Below, one piece after another: positions 9,389 to 19,149 of a DNA stretch of 64,000 bases; the first letter of the stretch is position 1; each line of letters starts with the position of its first letter. The notes under the pieces are model-generated. The model did not search any database. It was given only the letters and a program-made list of their open reading frames with translations, and was not told where the DNA came from. Position numbers and translations under genes: made by a program. Source of the stretch: DLKC01 sp002478885 (GTDB lineage: Bacteria > Bacteroidota > Bacteroidia > Chitinophagales > Chitinophagaceae); contig JAXLUI010000001.1 in assembly GCA_046329585.1 (NCBI GenBank), forward strand, positions 1,488,001 through 1,552,000, in the 5' to 3' direction.

Positions 9389-9396
9389 CAAAAGTA
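9389..9396 (-). promoter_or_regulatory. Candidate rplK -7 box
   Basis: On the minus strand TACTTTTG matches the Bacteroidota -7 consensus TAnnTTTG. No good -33 TTTG lies at the usual distance, so the call is tentative; it would give a leader of about 100 nt before rplK. Confidence 0.4.
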
Positions 9397-9439
9397 GGGA
9401 AGTATTTGGATTTTACAGCATTTATACCACTATTTTTTT

Positions 9440-9491
9440 GGAGCCCATCGCCTGACCAGGCATTTGGCACCTGTTGCGTCGCACTCTTCAG
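9440..9491 (-). repeat. Dispersed element, L copy 4
   Basis: GGAGCCCATCG, CAGGCATTTGGCACC, then TGTTGCGTCGCACTCTTCAG. It lies between the divergent rplK and porV genes, about 450 bp upstream of porV, and has no R partner nearby. Confidence 0.8.
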
Positions 9492-9889
9492 CCAATATAT
9501 CGCGGGTGAGGCTATATAGGTGGCCGCGTAAGAAATCTTCCATTTTGGCCCTTTCCCTAAGACTGTAAGCGGGCGAACTTGGCCCACTTCCAGGCTACGG
9601 GACCAATCTTGTGCGCTTTTAATACGGCTTATCTACCAAGTATGTACCAGGTATCTACCACGGAATAACGGGGAAAGGTGAATGGTAAGGCCTAAAAAAT
9701 GCAGTGTAAGGTTGTGAACTGATTTTTTCACAATTCACTCCCGTTACAAAGGCAAAAACGAGACTTTCTTCTGCCAGAGCAAGCCAGAAAACAGGGGCGG
9801 GTTCTATAGTGCAGCCGATCCGCAAAGAAAAATAAATCGAGTGTTTACAAGCTACCTGCATACTAATCGCCTGCCTTAAAACGTATATG

Positions 9890-9921
9890 TTTTGAACAAT
9901 TCTGTTTCGATCATATTTTCG
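9890..9921 (+). promoter_or_regulatory. Candidate porV promoter
   Basis: TTTTG at 9890-9894, a 19-bp spacer, then TATTTTCG at 9914-9921, one mismatch from TAnnTTTG. Transcription would start near 9927, giving a short leader before the ATG at 9936. Confidence 0.55.
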
Positions 9922-9935
9922 CCGTAATTATACTC

Positions 9936-11126
9936 ATGAATTACCAGGCTAAACTGTTTATCATTTTATTGTGTGTTGGTTTGTGTGCGGCGCGGTCGAA
10001 TGCGCAGTTCAGAAAATACTCCAATGAATTTTTGAATATCGGTGCCGGTGCCCGCGGTTTGGGTATGGGAGGAGCGCAGGTGGCCAGTACTGAGGACGGT
10101 AATGCAGGCTACTGGAACCCCGCCGGGCTCGTTTATGTTTACGAACACCCTGCTATTTCGCTGATGCACGCCGAGTATTTCGCCGGCATCGGGAAATACG
10201 ATTACCTGAACGGGGCATTTCCGCTTAATGACCGTTACAAAACACTGGGCATTTCATTTTTACGATTCGGGGTAGATGATATTCCAAACACTCTTTACCT
10301 GGTTGAACCAGACGGGTCGATCAACTATAATAATATCAGCTCCTTTTCTTCGGCAGATTATGCCTTTATCGTTTCCTATTCAAACCTGTTCCTGGACGAT
10401 GACGACAGGCAACTGAGTTGGGGTGCCAATACAAAAATCATACATCGCAAGGTGGGTAGCTTTGCGCAAGCATGGGGTTTTGGCTTTGACGCGGGTTTTA
10501 TGTACAAAACAGCCACATGGAGGCTCGGCATTGCGGCAAGGGATATTACTACCACGTTTAACGCATGGTCGTTTTCTTTTGATGAAAGAGAAAAGGAAGT
10601 ACTTTACCTGACCAATAATGACATTCCAATAAAATCGACCGAACTTACAGCACCTACATTAGTGGTCGGTGGTGCGTACAACTTTGCTTTGGGCGATAAT
10701 TTTCACCTGCTTACCGAAGCCAACCTTAATATGACCTTTGACGGAAAAAGAAATACCCTGTTAAGTGCGAGCCCGGTAAGTATTGATCCGAAATTTGGCG
10801 TTGAGGCGAATATCAGCAATGTGATGTTTTTAAGAGCAGGCGTATCCAATTTTCAACAGGCACTGGCTGACGGTGATACACTTAATCAAAAAAAGGTCTG
10901 GATTTTTCAACCAAGCATCGGAGCAGGATTCAAGGTTGGTAACGTGGCCATTGATTATGCATTTTCGAATCTTGCAAACCAATCGAATCCATTGTACTCG
11001 CATATTTTTTCAATACGTCTTGATATAATGCCAAAGAAAAAGGTTTCCGAAAAAAATGGCACAGGTATACCTGAATTGCCAAGACCGGAAAAACAGAAAA
11101 AACAAAAAGTTTATTACCCGGGCTAA
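9936..11126 (+). CDS. porV: PorV-family T9SS outer-membrane protein
   Basis: A 396-aa outer-membrane beta-barrel. The signal peptide ends near residue 23 (AARSNAQ); then comes the family signature LNIGAGARGLGMGGAQVAST and GNAGYWNPAGL, typical of the PorV/PorQ group. PorV carries T9SS cargo from the translocon to the sortase PorU. The next gene encodes a PorU-type sortase and its ATG shares one base with this stop codon (TAATG), so the two are translationally coupled, which supports PorV over PorQ. A candidate promoter lies just upstream. The lysine-rich C-terminal tail (about 30 residues) is unusual for a barrel and probably periplasmic. Confidence 0.88.
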   Translation: MNYQAKLFIILLCVGLCAARSNAQFRKYSNEFLNIGAGARGLGMGGAQVASTEDGNAGYWNPAGLVYVYEHPAISLMHAEYFAGIGKYDYLNGAFPLNDRYKTLGISFLRFGVDDIPNTLYLVEPDGSINYNNISSFSSADYAFIVSYSNLFLDDDDRQLSWGANTKIIHRKVGSFAQAWGFGFDAGFMYKTATWRLGIAARDITTTFNAWSFSFDEREKEVLYLTNNDIPIKSTELTAPTLVVGGAYNFALGDNFHLLTEANLNMTFDGKRNTLLSASPVSIDPKFGVEANISNVMFLRAGVSNFQQALADGDTLNQKKVWIFQPSIGAGFKVGNVAIDYAFSNLANQSNPLYSHIFSIRLDIMPKKKVSEKNGTGIPELPRPEKQKKQKVYYPG

Positions 11127-14100
11127 TGAGAAAGACCTTAACTATATTAAGCTTTTTACTGTTGAATATTTGCGTTCGTGCGCAAATACTCAATAACGAG
11201 TGGATTGACTATTCAAAGACCTACTACAAATTTAAAATTGGCCACACCGGCTTATTCAGAATAAACCAGGGCATACTTGCCGGTAGCGGCCTTGGGAACA
11301 CGCCGGTTGAACAATTCCAGTTATGGAGAAATGGCATTGAAATACCCATATATACCAGTTTGGCCACGGGAATATTGCCTGCAAACGGATACCTGGAATT
11401 CTGGGGCGAGCAAAATGATGGCAAACCTGACCGGGCTTTATACAAAGATCCAAACAACCAGCTATCTGATGTTTTGAGCCTTGAGTCAGATACGGCAACA
11501 TATTTTTTGACTGTAAATACGGGTCCTAACAAGAGAAATATTGAGGCCGCAAATAATGTTGCCGGTAATACGCTTTCACCGGAACCATATTTTCTATACA
11601 ATTACCATCACGAGTTCCAGGTTCAGATAAATTACGGCAGGGCTGTTTATTTTGGCGAATATGTTTACTCTGCAACATATGATGCGGGCGAGTTTTGGGC
11701 CAGTGACGATATCAGGCCGGGAAGCCCCCTTGAATTTACCACCGAAAGTCTTTATCCTAAAACCGGAGCGTCGAGTGCCGATCTTAAAGTAAGTTTTGCC
11801 GGTAACTCGTATTTAGGAGGCAACAGAACAGTTAAGGCTGATATTAACGGAAGTTCAATAATCAGCAGTGTATTGCCTACAATGAGCGCTGCTGTTTTTG
11901 AAAATAACGCGGTACCGATATCCGCGCTAAATACGGCTGCAACCACTTTAACTTTTACAAATGTCAGCGGAGATCCAAACGACCGGGTCGTCGTAGGTTT
12001 TTTTGATCTGCAATATCCGAGGCTGTTCAACTTTGGAGGCAAAGCGGATTTTTCCTTTAATATGCCCGCCACTACGCAGGGCAATTACCTTGAAATAAGC
12101 AATTTTAATTGGGGCAGTGTTTCGCCCCCGGTATTGTATGATCTTACCAATAACAAGAGATATACTGCCAATACACAAACGGCTGGACTTTTAAAGTTTG
12201 CGGTCCCGGCAAGCAGTTTCGACCGAAAACTGGTATTGGTAAGCGAAGATGTGCAGGCTGTAAATAATGTTGTTTCCATTACAGCAAAGAATTTCATAGA
12301 TCTGAGAAATACAGCTAACCAGGGTGATTATCTTATTATCAGCAATTCAAGGTTATTTGCAGGCAGTAACCCTGTTGCCCAATATGCGCAGTATCGAAGC
12401 AGTACTGCAGGTGGCGGCTATGTTACCAAAGTCTACGATATCGATGAGTTGGTTGACCAGTTTGGATTTGGCATCAAAAACCACCCACTGTCTGTAAAAA
12501 ATTTTTTGAAGTATGCCAGACAGCATTTCACGGTAAGCCCAAAGTTTGCATTCCTGATCGGCAAAGCTGTTACCTATAACGAATACCGGATGCAGCAAAA
12601 TTCCTCGTACGATGATAAATTAAACCTCGTACCTACTTTTGGGTGGCCGGCGTCTGATGTGTTACTTGCGTCTGATGACCTATCTCCGGTACCAGCAACA
12701 CCTATTGGAAGATTAGCAGTCATTTCTCCCGAAGAAATATCTGTTTATCTTGATAAAATAAAGCTCTACGAGCAGCAACAACAAAGTACAGTTCAAACCA
12801 TTGACAATAAAGCGTGGATGAAAACAATGGTACATGTAGTGGGCGCCAATGATGCCTCGCTTGACTTTATTTTATCATCTCACCAAAATAATTACAAGCG
12901 CATTATTGAGGATACCTTATATGGTGCAAACGTAAGCAGCTTCAACCGTACGGAAACCGGCCCGGAAACGCCTGTAACCAATGCATTAATGGAGAATCTT
13001 TTCCATAACGGTATAAGCCTGTTAAATTACTTTGGACATTCCGCAGCGACGGGTCTTGACTACAATCTTAACTCTCCCGATCAATTTGACAATTATGGTA
13101 AGTATCCCGTTTTTACCGTGAACGGTTGTAACGCAGGAAACATATTTTCCTATGATACTTCAAGGTTGTCGCTGATCACTTCCCTATCTGAAAGTTTTGT
13201 ATTGGCCAAAGACAAAGGTGCCATTGCCTTTATTGCGAGTAGCCATTTTGGCGTAGAATCTTACCTGGATACTTACAACAAAGGATTTTATAATTCCCTG
13301 TCATCGTCTGCCGGTTATGGCAAACCGGTTTCTTTCAACATAAGGGATGCGATCAAAACTTTGATCGCAGACAGCAATTCCGATTCCACCACACGTTATT
13401 TGCATGCCGAAGAAAATATCCTTCATGGCGATCCTGCGCTGAAGATAAATTATCATGCGAAACCCGATTTTGTTGTTGAAGATTCAAAAGTATTTATTGA
13501 CCCTGCTTTCATTTCAGTGGCAGACGGCAGTTTTAAAGTAAAAGTCTATTTCTATAATATCGGGATGGCAACAGGCGATTCAGTTTCCATCCTGGTGAGA
13601 AGGCAATATCCAGACGGATCATTTGCTGACCTGGTAGACAAAAAAATCGTTTCCGTACGGTTCATCGATTCGGTGTTGCTAACCGTTCCCATTTTAGCCA
13701 CAAGAGATGTTGGCTTAAATAAATTGATCGTTACAATCGATGTTGACAATAAGTACGATGAGTTAAGTGAATTGAACAACAGTATTACAAAGTCATTCTT
13801 TATTTATGAAGACGAATTAAAACCTGTGTATCCATACAATTTTGCAATCGTTAATAAACCCGGCATTAAACTTATCGCTTCCACCGCAAGCCCAATCAGC
13901 CCGCTGAAACAATATGTGATGGAGATTGACACTACTGAACTTTTCAACTCGTCTTTGAAGTATACTGAAAAGCTTACCTCCGTCGGCGGAGTGCTGGAAT
14001 TTAACCCGGGCATCAGTTTCACGGATAGTACTGTTTACTATTGGAGGGTGGCCCCTGTTCCAGAAAACAACAACTACATATGGAATACAAGCAGTTTTGT

Positions 14101-16222
14101 TTATTTGCCAAATTCTGGTTTCGGTTATAACCAATCTCATCTATACCAGCACCTGAAATCTTCGACAGAACGTATTTATATTGACAGTTTCAGCCGAAAA
14201 TGGCTGTACAATCCAAGACTTTCGTCTTTTATGATCGTTAATTCGATCTTCCCGTCCAGCGGAACCCAGGCTGCAGACTTCATGATCCAGATAAACGGCC
14301 AAACGAGTACTGCCAGCGCATGCCTTGGGCATTCTGTGATATTTAACATATATGACCCGGTAACACTAAAACCGTTTTTTAACCAGGCGTCGCCTTCTAC
14401 AAATCCTTCCGGAATATATGGAGGATTTATGGGTAGCGGGCTTCCCTGTAATGATGGCGTTAAATCGGGAACGGAGACCAACTTTGAATTTTCTTACCTG
14501 GACACAACGGGCCGTAGAAAAATGCGGGACTTCATGGATTGGATCCCCGCCGGTTATTTTGTTACAGCAAGAATAATTTTTGATCAGCCTTACGATCAGC
14601 AGCCTTTGGTTGACACCTGGAAAAAAGATGAACAGGTCTATGGTGCCGGCCAATCTGCATACAGTCGTTTCATCAGCGCAGGTTTTAATTTGATGGACTC
14701 CTTTACTTATCCCCGTACATGGGCCTTTATGTACAAAAAAAACAGCAGCACATTTAAAACGGAGGAGAAAATATCGCAGGGCCTGTTTGATAAGATTATC
14801 ATGAGCATGGACATAGCTACACCTGATACGCTTGGCTTTATTACATCGCCCGTATTCGGGCCAGCTGCTGCATGGAAACAGGTGAAATGGAGAGGCGCTT
14901 CCCTTGATGCGAAACCCGGCGACAACCCAACCGTTGATGTTATCGGCGTTAGTGCTTCGGGCGCGGAAAATTTACTATTCACCCTAAACTCATCGCAACA
15001 GGATTTTGATATTTCAAGCGTAAGTGTTTTAACCTATCCTTACATAAAACTGCAGATGCGGAACGCAGACAGCATTAATTTAACTGCCTACCAGTTACGA
15101 TACTGGCGTTTACTATATGATCCGGTACCGGAAGGCGCGCTTGCACCGAATATTCTATATAACCTGAAAGACACGCTTACACTTGGCGAAAAAACCAATT
15201 TTAATATTGCATTTAAGAATGTTGGTGACGTAGCCTTCCCTGACAGCATTGCTGTAAAACTGGTCATGTACGATGCATCCAACGTTGCAAACACACTTAC
15301 GGTTCCAAAGCTCAGGAAATTAAGTCCAGGTGACACTGCCACTATTTCTTACATTATCGATTCTAAAGATTTCAGCGGCAGGAATAATCTTTTCCTCGAC
15401 GTTAATCCCGATAACGCGCAACCAGAGCAATACCATTTCAACAATTTCCTTTACAAGGATTTTTTGGTAAGAACCGACGATTATAAGCCTGTGCTCGATG
15501 TAACGTTCGACGGTGTGCATATTCTAAACAACGATGTTGTTTCAGCACAGCCTCACATTCTCATTAAACTGAAAGATGAGTCTAAATATCTTTTGCTTGA
15601 CGACACATCGTTACTGAGGATACAATTACGCTACCCCGACGGAACATTAAGACGATTTTATTTCAATAACGACACATTAACCTTTACGCCCGCCACAACT
15701 GGTTCAACGGATAATACCGCGACCGTAGACTTTAACCCATTTTTCCTTGAAGATGGCACCTACCAGCTGATCATTCACGGACAGGATAAAACCAATAATG
15801 CAGCCGGCAATACCGATTATACCGTGTCTTTCCAGGTTTACAACAAACCAATGATCTCAAACCTGTTCAACTATCCAAATCCATTTACCACATCCACGGC
15901 TTTTGTATTTACGGTTACGGGAAGCCAGGTACCGCAAAACATCAGGATACAGATACTTACCATAACCGGGAAGATTGTAAAGGAAATTACTATGCAGGAA
16001 CTTGGCCCGATCCATATCGGCCGAAATATTACAGAATACAAGTGGGACGGCACCGATCAATACGGTCAAAAACTGGCAAATGGTGTCTATCTCTACCGGG
16101 TGTTAACCAACCTTAATGGCAAGAGCCTTGATAAATTCAATACCACCGGTAAAGACGGCAGTAATGTGGATACCGACAAATATTTCAATAAAGGATACGG
16201 AAAAATGTACCTAATGAGGTGA
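11126..16222 (+). CDS. porU: Very large PorU-type T9SS sortase (C25 fold)
   Basis: This 1698-aa exported protein is clearly longer than classical PorU (about 1100-1300 aa) and resembles the group sometimes annotated as PorU2. It has a signal peptide ending near VRAQ, beta-rich N-terminal modules, and a gingipain-type C25 domain around residues 390-760. Candidate catalytic residues are His638 (NYFGHSAATG) and Cys668 (FTVNGCNAGNIF). Several Ig-like or CARDB-like modules follow, then a C-terminal FlgD/sorting-type module (YPNPFTTSTAF ... YKWDGTDQYGQKLANGVY). PorU cleaves the C-terminal signal of T9SS cargo and links cargo to A-type LPS at the cell surface. The overlap with porV supports the role; that it is the main sortase of the cell is not proven. 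Confidence 0.85.
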   Translation: MRKTLTILSFLLLNICVRAQILNNEWIDYSKTYYKFKIGHTGLFRINQGILAGSGLGNTPVEQFQLWRNGIEIPIYTSLATGILPANGYLEFWGEQNDGKPDRALYKDPNNQLSDVLSLESDTATYFLTVNTGPNKRNIEAANNVAGNTLSPEPYFLYNYHHEFQVQINYGRAVYFGEYVYSATYDAGEFWASDDIRPGSPLEFTTESLYPKTGASSADLKVSFAGNSYLGGNRTVKADINGSSIISSVLPTMSAAVFENNAVPISALNTAATTLTFTNVSGDPNDRVVVGFFDLQYPRLFNFGGKADFSFNMPATTQGNYLEISNFNWGSVSPPVLYDLTNNKRYTANTQTAGLLKFAVPASSFDRKLVLVSEDVQAVNNVVSITAKNFIDLRNTANQGDYLIISNSRLFAGSNPVAQYAQYRSSTAGGGYVTKVYDIDELVDQFGFGIKNHPLSVKNFLKYARQHFTVSPKFAFLIGKAVTYNEYRMQQNSSYDDKLNLVPTFGWPASDVLLASDDLSPVPATPIGRLAVISPEEISVYLDKIKLYEQQQQSTVQTIDNKAWMKTMVHVVGANDASLDFILSSHQNNYKRIIEDTLYGANVSSFNRTETGPETPVTNALMENLFHNGISLLNYFGHSAATGLDYNLNSPDQFDNYGKYPVFTVNGCNAGNIFSYDTSRLSLITSLSESFVLAKDKGAIAFIASSHFGVESYLDTYNKGFYNSLSSSAGYGKPVSFNIRDAIKTLIADSNSDSTTRYLHAEENILHGDPALKINYHAKPDFVVEDSKVFIDPAFISVADGSFKVKVYFYNIGMATGDSVSILVRRQYPDGSFADLVDKKIVSVRFIDSVLLTVPILATRDVGLNKLIVTIDVDNKYDELSELNNSITKSFFIYEDELKPVYPYNFAIVNKPGIKLIASTASPISPLKQYVMEIDTTELFNSSLKYTEKLTSVGGVLEFNPGISFTDSTVYYWRVAPVPENNNYIWNTSSFVYLPNSGFGYNQSHLYQHLKSSTERIYIDSFSRKWLYNPRLSSFMIVNSIFPSSGTQAADFMIQINGQTSTASACLGHSVIFNIYDPVTLKPFFNQASPSTNPSGIYGGFMGSGLPCNDGVKSGTETNFEFSYLDTTGRRKMRDFMDWIPAGYFVTARIIFDQPYDQQPLVDTWKKDEQVYGAGQSAYSRFISAGFNLMDSFTYPRTWAFMYKKNSSTFKTEEKISQGLFDKIIMSMDIATPDTLGFITSPVFGPAAAWKQVKWRGASLDAKPGDNPTVDVIGVSASGAENLLFTLNSSQQDFDISSVSVLTYPYIKLQMRNADSINLTAYQLRYWRLLYDPVPEGALAPNILYNLKDTLTLGEKTNFNIAFKNVGDVAFPDSIAVKLVMYDASNVANTLTVPKLRKLSPGDTATISYIIDSKDFSGRNNLFLDVNPDNAQPEQYHFNNFLYKDFLVRTDDYKPVLDVTFDGVHILNNDVVSAQPHILIKLKDESKYLLLDDTSLLRIQLRYPDGTLRRFYFNNDTLTFTPATTGSTDNTATVDFNPFFLEDGTYQLIIHGQDKTNNAAGNTDYTVSFQVYNKPMISNLFNYPNPFTTSTAFVFTVTGSQVPQNIRIQILTITGKIVKEITMQELGPIHIGRNITEYKWDGTDQYGQKLANGVYLYRVLTNLNGKSLDKFNTTGKDGSNVDTDKYFNKGYGKMYLMR

Positions 16223-16232
16223 TATTTGCAGC

Positions 16233-16610
16233 ATGAAAACAGTCGGAATCGGAACACGAGTGCTCAATTTTCTTGCAGATACCAGCATTATATTTCTTTT
16301 GAGTTACGCTGCCTACAAAGGCTGGACATTTTATGTGTACTACTACAAAATGAGCTATTTTCCTTTCTACTACTTCTTTGCAACCATACTTTTTCTTTAC
16401 TACCTGATTTTTGAAACAATCTTTTCCCGAACACCAGGCAAATGGTTTACTTATACGCGGGTAGTTAATAAAAATGGGGGCAGGTCATCCTTTTTTCAAG
16501 TTTTTTTACGTAGCATTGTACGGCTAACAATTATAGATTGTTTCTTTATCCCTATCCTGGATAAAACCCTTCACGATTATTTAAGCAAGACTGAAGTTGT
16601 GGAAATTTAA
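16233..16610 (+). CDS. RDD-family membrane protein
   Basis: A 125-aa protein with three hydrophobic segments. The RDD signature residues are visible: Arg9 and Asp16 (TRVLNFLAD), then SRTPGKWFTYTRVV near residue 65, RSIVR near 100 and DKTLHDYLSKTEVV near the end. RDD proteins are small inner-membrane proteins; some have been linked to ion transport, but the role here is unknown. It begins 10 bp after the porU stop and may be cotranscribed with porV-porU. Confidence 0.8.
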   Translation: MKTVGIGTRVLNFLADTSIIFLLSYAAYKGWTFYVYYYKMSYFPFYYFFATILFLYYLIFETIFSRTPGKWFTYTRVVNKNGGRSSFFQVFLRSIVRLTIIDCFFIPILDKTLHDYLSKTEVVEI

Positions 16611-16618
16611 CTGTTGGT

Positions 16619-16666
16619 TACCGGCTTCCGGATCACTGGCAGCTTTGTTGCGTCGCACACCTGTAC
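16619..16666 (-). repeat. Dispersed element, L copy 5
   Basis: TACCGGCTTCCGG, CTGGCAGC, then TTTGTTGCGTCGCACACCTG followed by TAC. It lies 9 bp after the RDD stop and pairs with R copy 6. Confidence 0.85.
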
Positions 16667-16851
16667 TGCAGTTTTCCATGCAGCGCAAAGAAAAATTGCC
16701 CACTTTCCAAAACACCGTTGGTCTGTCTTAAACCTCTAATCCCAATATCCATTGATGAATCGCGCGAAAGTTGCATTTGCGGTTACCCATATGGCATTTG
16801 CCTATATTCAAGCATGCTGGTTGTTGCGTTTTGCCCAATGCTTTTAAAAAA

Positions 16852-16909
16852 AGTTGAAGTGTGCGACGCAACGAAGTTTAAGCAGGGTTTGAAAGCCGGC
16901 TACATCAAA
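16852..16909 (+). repeat. Dispersed element, R copy 6
   Basis: TTGAAGTGTGCGACGCAACG, AAGTTTAAGCAGGGTTTG, AAGCCGGCTACATCAAA. It pairs with L copy 5 across a 185-bp spacer. Confidence 0.85.
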
Positions 16910-17015
16910 TGGCTGTTTATGCGTTGCTTTCCGTATATAAGAAGTACCCTTAAACCGGTGTGCCCGCAAATAAGAGAGCGCATCGAATTGCATGATTCGT
17001 AAAAAACTAATCCTC

Positions 17016-18539
17016 ATGAAAAAATTAATTACATGCACTATTGCTGCTGTGGTTGTAGTGTTGCTCTTTAAATCAGTCGCCAATGGCCAATGCTCGGTAA
17101 AGATCATTGGTACGCCTGCTATTGGCAATCCGTTAAGGGCCGGGTTTCAAAGCAGCAGTTCGTTACAGGTGCTTATATGGCAACTCAATGGCACAACAGT
17201 TTTCAATTCTTACAAAGCTGAGTTTAGCAAGAAAGGTATAACGGTGGCGGGTGGCACCAGTTCGGGTAATGCGTCTAACCAGTTATTCGGTCCCGGTGAT
17301 GTTTACGCTGATGACCAGGATAATGTTTATGTGCTCGATGGCTATAACAACCGCGTACAAAAATGGGAAGCCCGCGCTTCTTCGGGCACTACAGTTGCCG
17401 GCGGGAATGGCCTTGGAGGTGCACCCAGCCAGCTTTACCTACCCCAGGGGTTTTATGTTGACCAGGAGGGCAGCGTACTGATTGCAGACTTGTATAACAA
17501 CCGCGTGCAAAAATGGGTTACGAATGCGAATACCGGGGTGACTGTAGCTGGCGGGAACAGTTATGGATCGGCACCGAACCAATTAAACGTTCCGCATGAT
17601 GTATATGCTGACCAGGATGGTAATCTTTACATTACAGATGGCGACAATAACCGCGTTCAGAAATGGGCGCCCGGTGCCACTACCGGTGTTACGGTGGCAG
17701 GCGGTAACGGACCGGGCAATTCGGCGAGCCAGTTAAACTCACCCTTTAGCATTTTTGCCGATGCGGAGGGAAACCTATATATTTCTGACCGGGCAAACGA
17801 CCGTGTACAAAAATGGGCGCCGGGAGCTACAACAGGCACGACCGTTGCTGGTTTTTCAGAAGGGTCTGACAGTACGCAATTAAATGACCCGAGAGGAATT
17901 TATGTTAGCAAAGATGGCACTATTTACGTGGCCGATTATTTTAATAACCGTATTCAAAAATATATACCCGGTATGAATTACGGAATTACCGTAGCCGGTG
18001 ATCTGAAAGCAGGAAAGTCTGCCACCAGGTTTTCCACTCCGTCGGGTGTTTTTGTAAGTGCAAAAGGCGATTTGTATGTTGCCGACGAAGGCAATAACAG
18101 GGTACAGAAATTTACTGCACAGAATACCATTAACACGAAATATACCCCTAAAGTTCCTGGCACCTACCAGGTGATTGCCGTTTTTGCGAATGGATGCCGC
18201 GACACCAGCGAGGTAATTATTGTGCCCGAAAGTTACGCGGCTTACAAGGCAGGAAATACTGCGCAATTAGCTGCAACAAAGAAAGATGCCAGTTATCAAT
18301 TATTCCCTAACCCGGCAACATCTGTTACAAATTTTTCGTTTGTCTGCGCAGCCAACGAAAACTATGTTGTGGAAGTCGCCGACCTGACGGGTCGGGTGAT
18401 TCGCAGTATAGTGGTTACCGGTAAAATCGGGAACAATATGGTAAATATTGCCACGGGCGAACTCAGCGCCGGGGTTTATGTGGTAAGCCTTAAGTCAAAA
18501 ACAGCTGTGGTAAAAAGTTTTAAATTGTATAAAGAATAA
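17016..18539 (+). CDS. NHL beta-propeller protein, T9SS cargo
   Basis: The 507-aa product starts at MKKLITCTIAAVVVVLLFKS, a clear signal peptide; an ATG 24 bp upstream would only lengthen it. Six NHL repeats of about 49 residues follow (about residues 75-370), each of the form TVAGG...QL..P..VY.D..GN.Y..D..NNRVQKW, enough for one six-bladed propeller. An Ig/PKD-like segment (GTYQVIAVFANGCRDTSEV) and a type A sorting domain (YQLFPNPATS ... GELSAGVYVVSLKS ... KLYKE) end the protein, so it should be surface-attached through T9SS. The ligand is unknown. Blades 3 and 4 are close to identical in their second half (NRVQKWAPGATTG), pointing to a recent duplication. A forward terminator follows. Confidence 0.85.
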   Translation: MKKLITCTIAAVVVVLLFKSVANGQCSVKIIGTPAIGNPLRAGFQSSSSLQVLIWQLNGTTVFNSYKAEFSKKGITVAGGTSSGNASNQLFGPGDVYADDQDNVYVLDGYNNRVQKWEARASSGTTVAGGNGLGGAPSQLYLPQGFYVDQEGSVLIADLYNNRVQKWVTNANTGVTVAGGNSYGSAPNQLNVPHDVYADQDGNLYITDGDNNRVQKWAPGATTGVTVAGGNGPGNSASQLNSPFSIFADAEGNLYISDRANDRVQKWAPGATTGTTVAGFSEGSDSTQLNDPRGIYVSKDGTIYVADYFNNRIQKYIPGMNYGITVAGDLKAGKSATRFSTPSGVFVSAKGDLYVADEGNNRVQKFTAQNTINTKYTPKVPGTYQVIAVFANGCRDTSEVIIVPESYAAYKAGNTAQLAATKKDASYQLFPNPATSVTNFSFVCAANENYVVEVADLTGRVIRSIVVTGKIGNNMVNIATGELSAGVYVVSLKSKTAVVKSFKLYKE

Positions 18540-18591
18540 GATCATTATTGACCAGCAATGCTGCGAAAAGACATAACATTTCCTGCTATGA

Positions 18592-18621
18592 GATCCGGCA
18601 AAAGAGACGGATCGTTTTTTT
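18592..18621 (+). terminator. Terminator of the NHL gene
   Basis: Stem GATCCG (18592-18597) / CGGATC (18608-18613) followed by GTTTTTTT on the plus strand. Confidence 0.8.
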
Positions 18622-18632
18622 ATAGACCAGGC

Positions 18633-18661
18633 AAAAAAAAGGCCGCACTTGAAGTGCGGCC
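18633..18661 (-). terminator. hpf terminator
   Basis: Near-perfect palindrome GGCCGCACTT/GAAGTGCGGCC at 18641-18661 with A8 at 18633-18640, i.e. a T-tract on the minus strand, 17 bp after the hpf stop. Confidence 0.9.
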
Positions 18662-18677
18662 GGGAATTAATTTTTTG

Positions 18678-18977
18678 TCAGGCGGCTTGCTTTTGCTTTT
18701 TCCTTTTTATTTGATTAATCAATGAGTCCAAAGCACAATCAAAAGATTCTTCAAAAGATTTAGAGGAGGACTTCACAAAGAAGTTTTGGCGGGGAACCTG
18801 TACTCTAATCTCAGCGATCTTGTCTTTAATCGTGTGCACCACATTATCCAGTTTTAAATAAACGTCCACTTTGACAATCCTGTCGTGAAATGTGCTTAGC
18901 TTTTCTAATTTTTTTGTTACATACTCTGTGAGCCTGGAATCGGCATCAAAATGAACAGTTTGGATGTTAACGTTCAT
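18678..18977 (-). CDS. hpf: Ribosome hibernation-promoting factor (short HPF/RaiA type)
   Basis: A 99-aa protein of the HPF/YfiA fold (N-terminal MNVNIQTVHFDADSRLTEYV, basic core VQVPRQNFFVKSSSKSFEES). It binds the 30S decoding centre in stationary phase and blocks translation. The long C-terminal dimerisation extension of long HPF is missing and the protein ends in a Lys-rich tail. It follows rpsU and xerC on the same strand, an arrangement common in Bacteroidota, and has its own strong terminator. Confidence 0.93.
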   Translation of the reverse strand: MNVNIQTVHFDADSRLTEYVTKKLEKLSTFHDRIVKVDVYLKLDNVVHTIKDKIAEIRVQVPRQNFFVKSSSKSFEESFDCALDSLINQIKRKKQKQAA

Positions 18978-19149
18978 AACAATCGCTTTTAACGGTGAAA
19001 AATAAGAGAAAGAACTTGATAGTAAATTTACCTTAATAGATATTGGTATTTTATCACTATGAAGTTAGCACTACTGCCGGATAAAAGCAAATTTTACGCT
19101 TGTTTTTTAAAGCTTTCACAAACCTTTTTTTGTTTGATTTTTTCGCGTT

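Larger units (their letters stand above)
9279..9935. other. Divergent intergenic region between rplK and porV
   Basis: This 657-bp region separates the divergent rplK and porV genes. It holds an rplK -7 box near 9389, one dispersed L repeat (9440-9491) and a porV promoter near 9890. No nusG, secE, tuf or tRNA sequence is visible, although those are the normal neighbours of rplK. Short open frames here have no family signature. Confidence 0.6.
16611..17015. other. Intergenic region with an inverted pair of repeats
   Basis: The 405-bp gap between the RDD gene and the NHL gene holds an L copy next to the RDD stop and an R copy closer to the NHL start, with about 185 bp between them. No gene is supported in the middle. 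A partial TTGTTGCGTTTTGCC at 16820-16834 may be a decayed third copy. Confidence 0.55.

Noticed and set aside
18978..19149. tRNA genes between hpf and xerC, or before rplK, as in other Bacteroidota
   Set aside because: No cloverleaf-like segment or GTTCGAATC-type T-arm was found in either gap; the similar GTCGAATCCCG at about 5337 lies inside a membrane protein gene.
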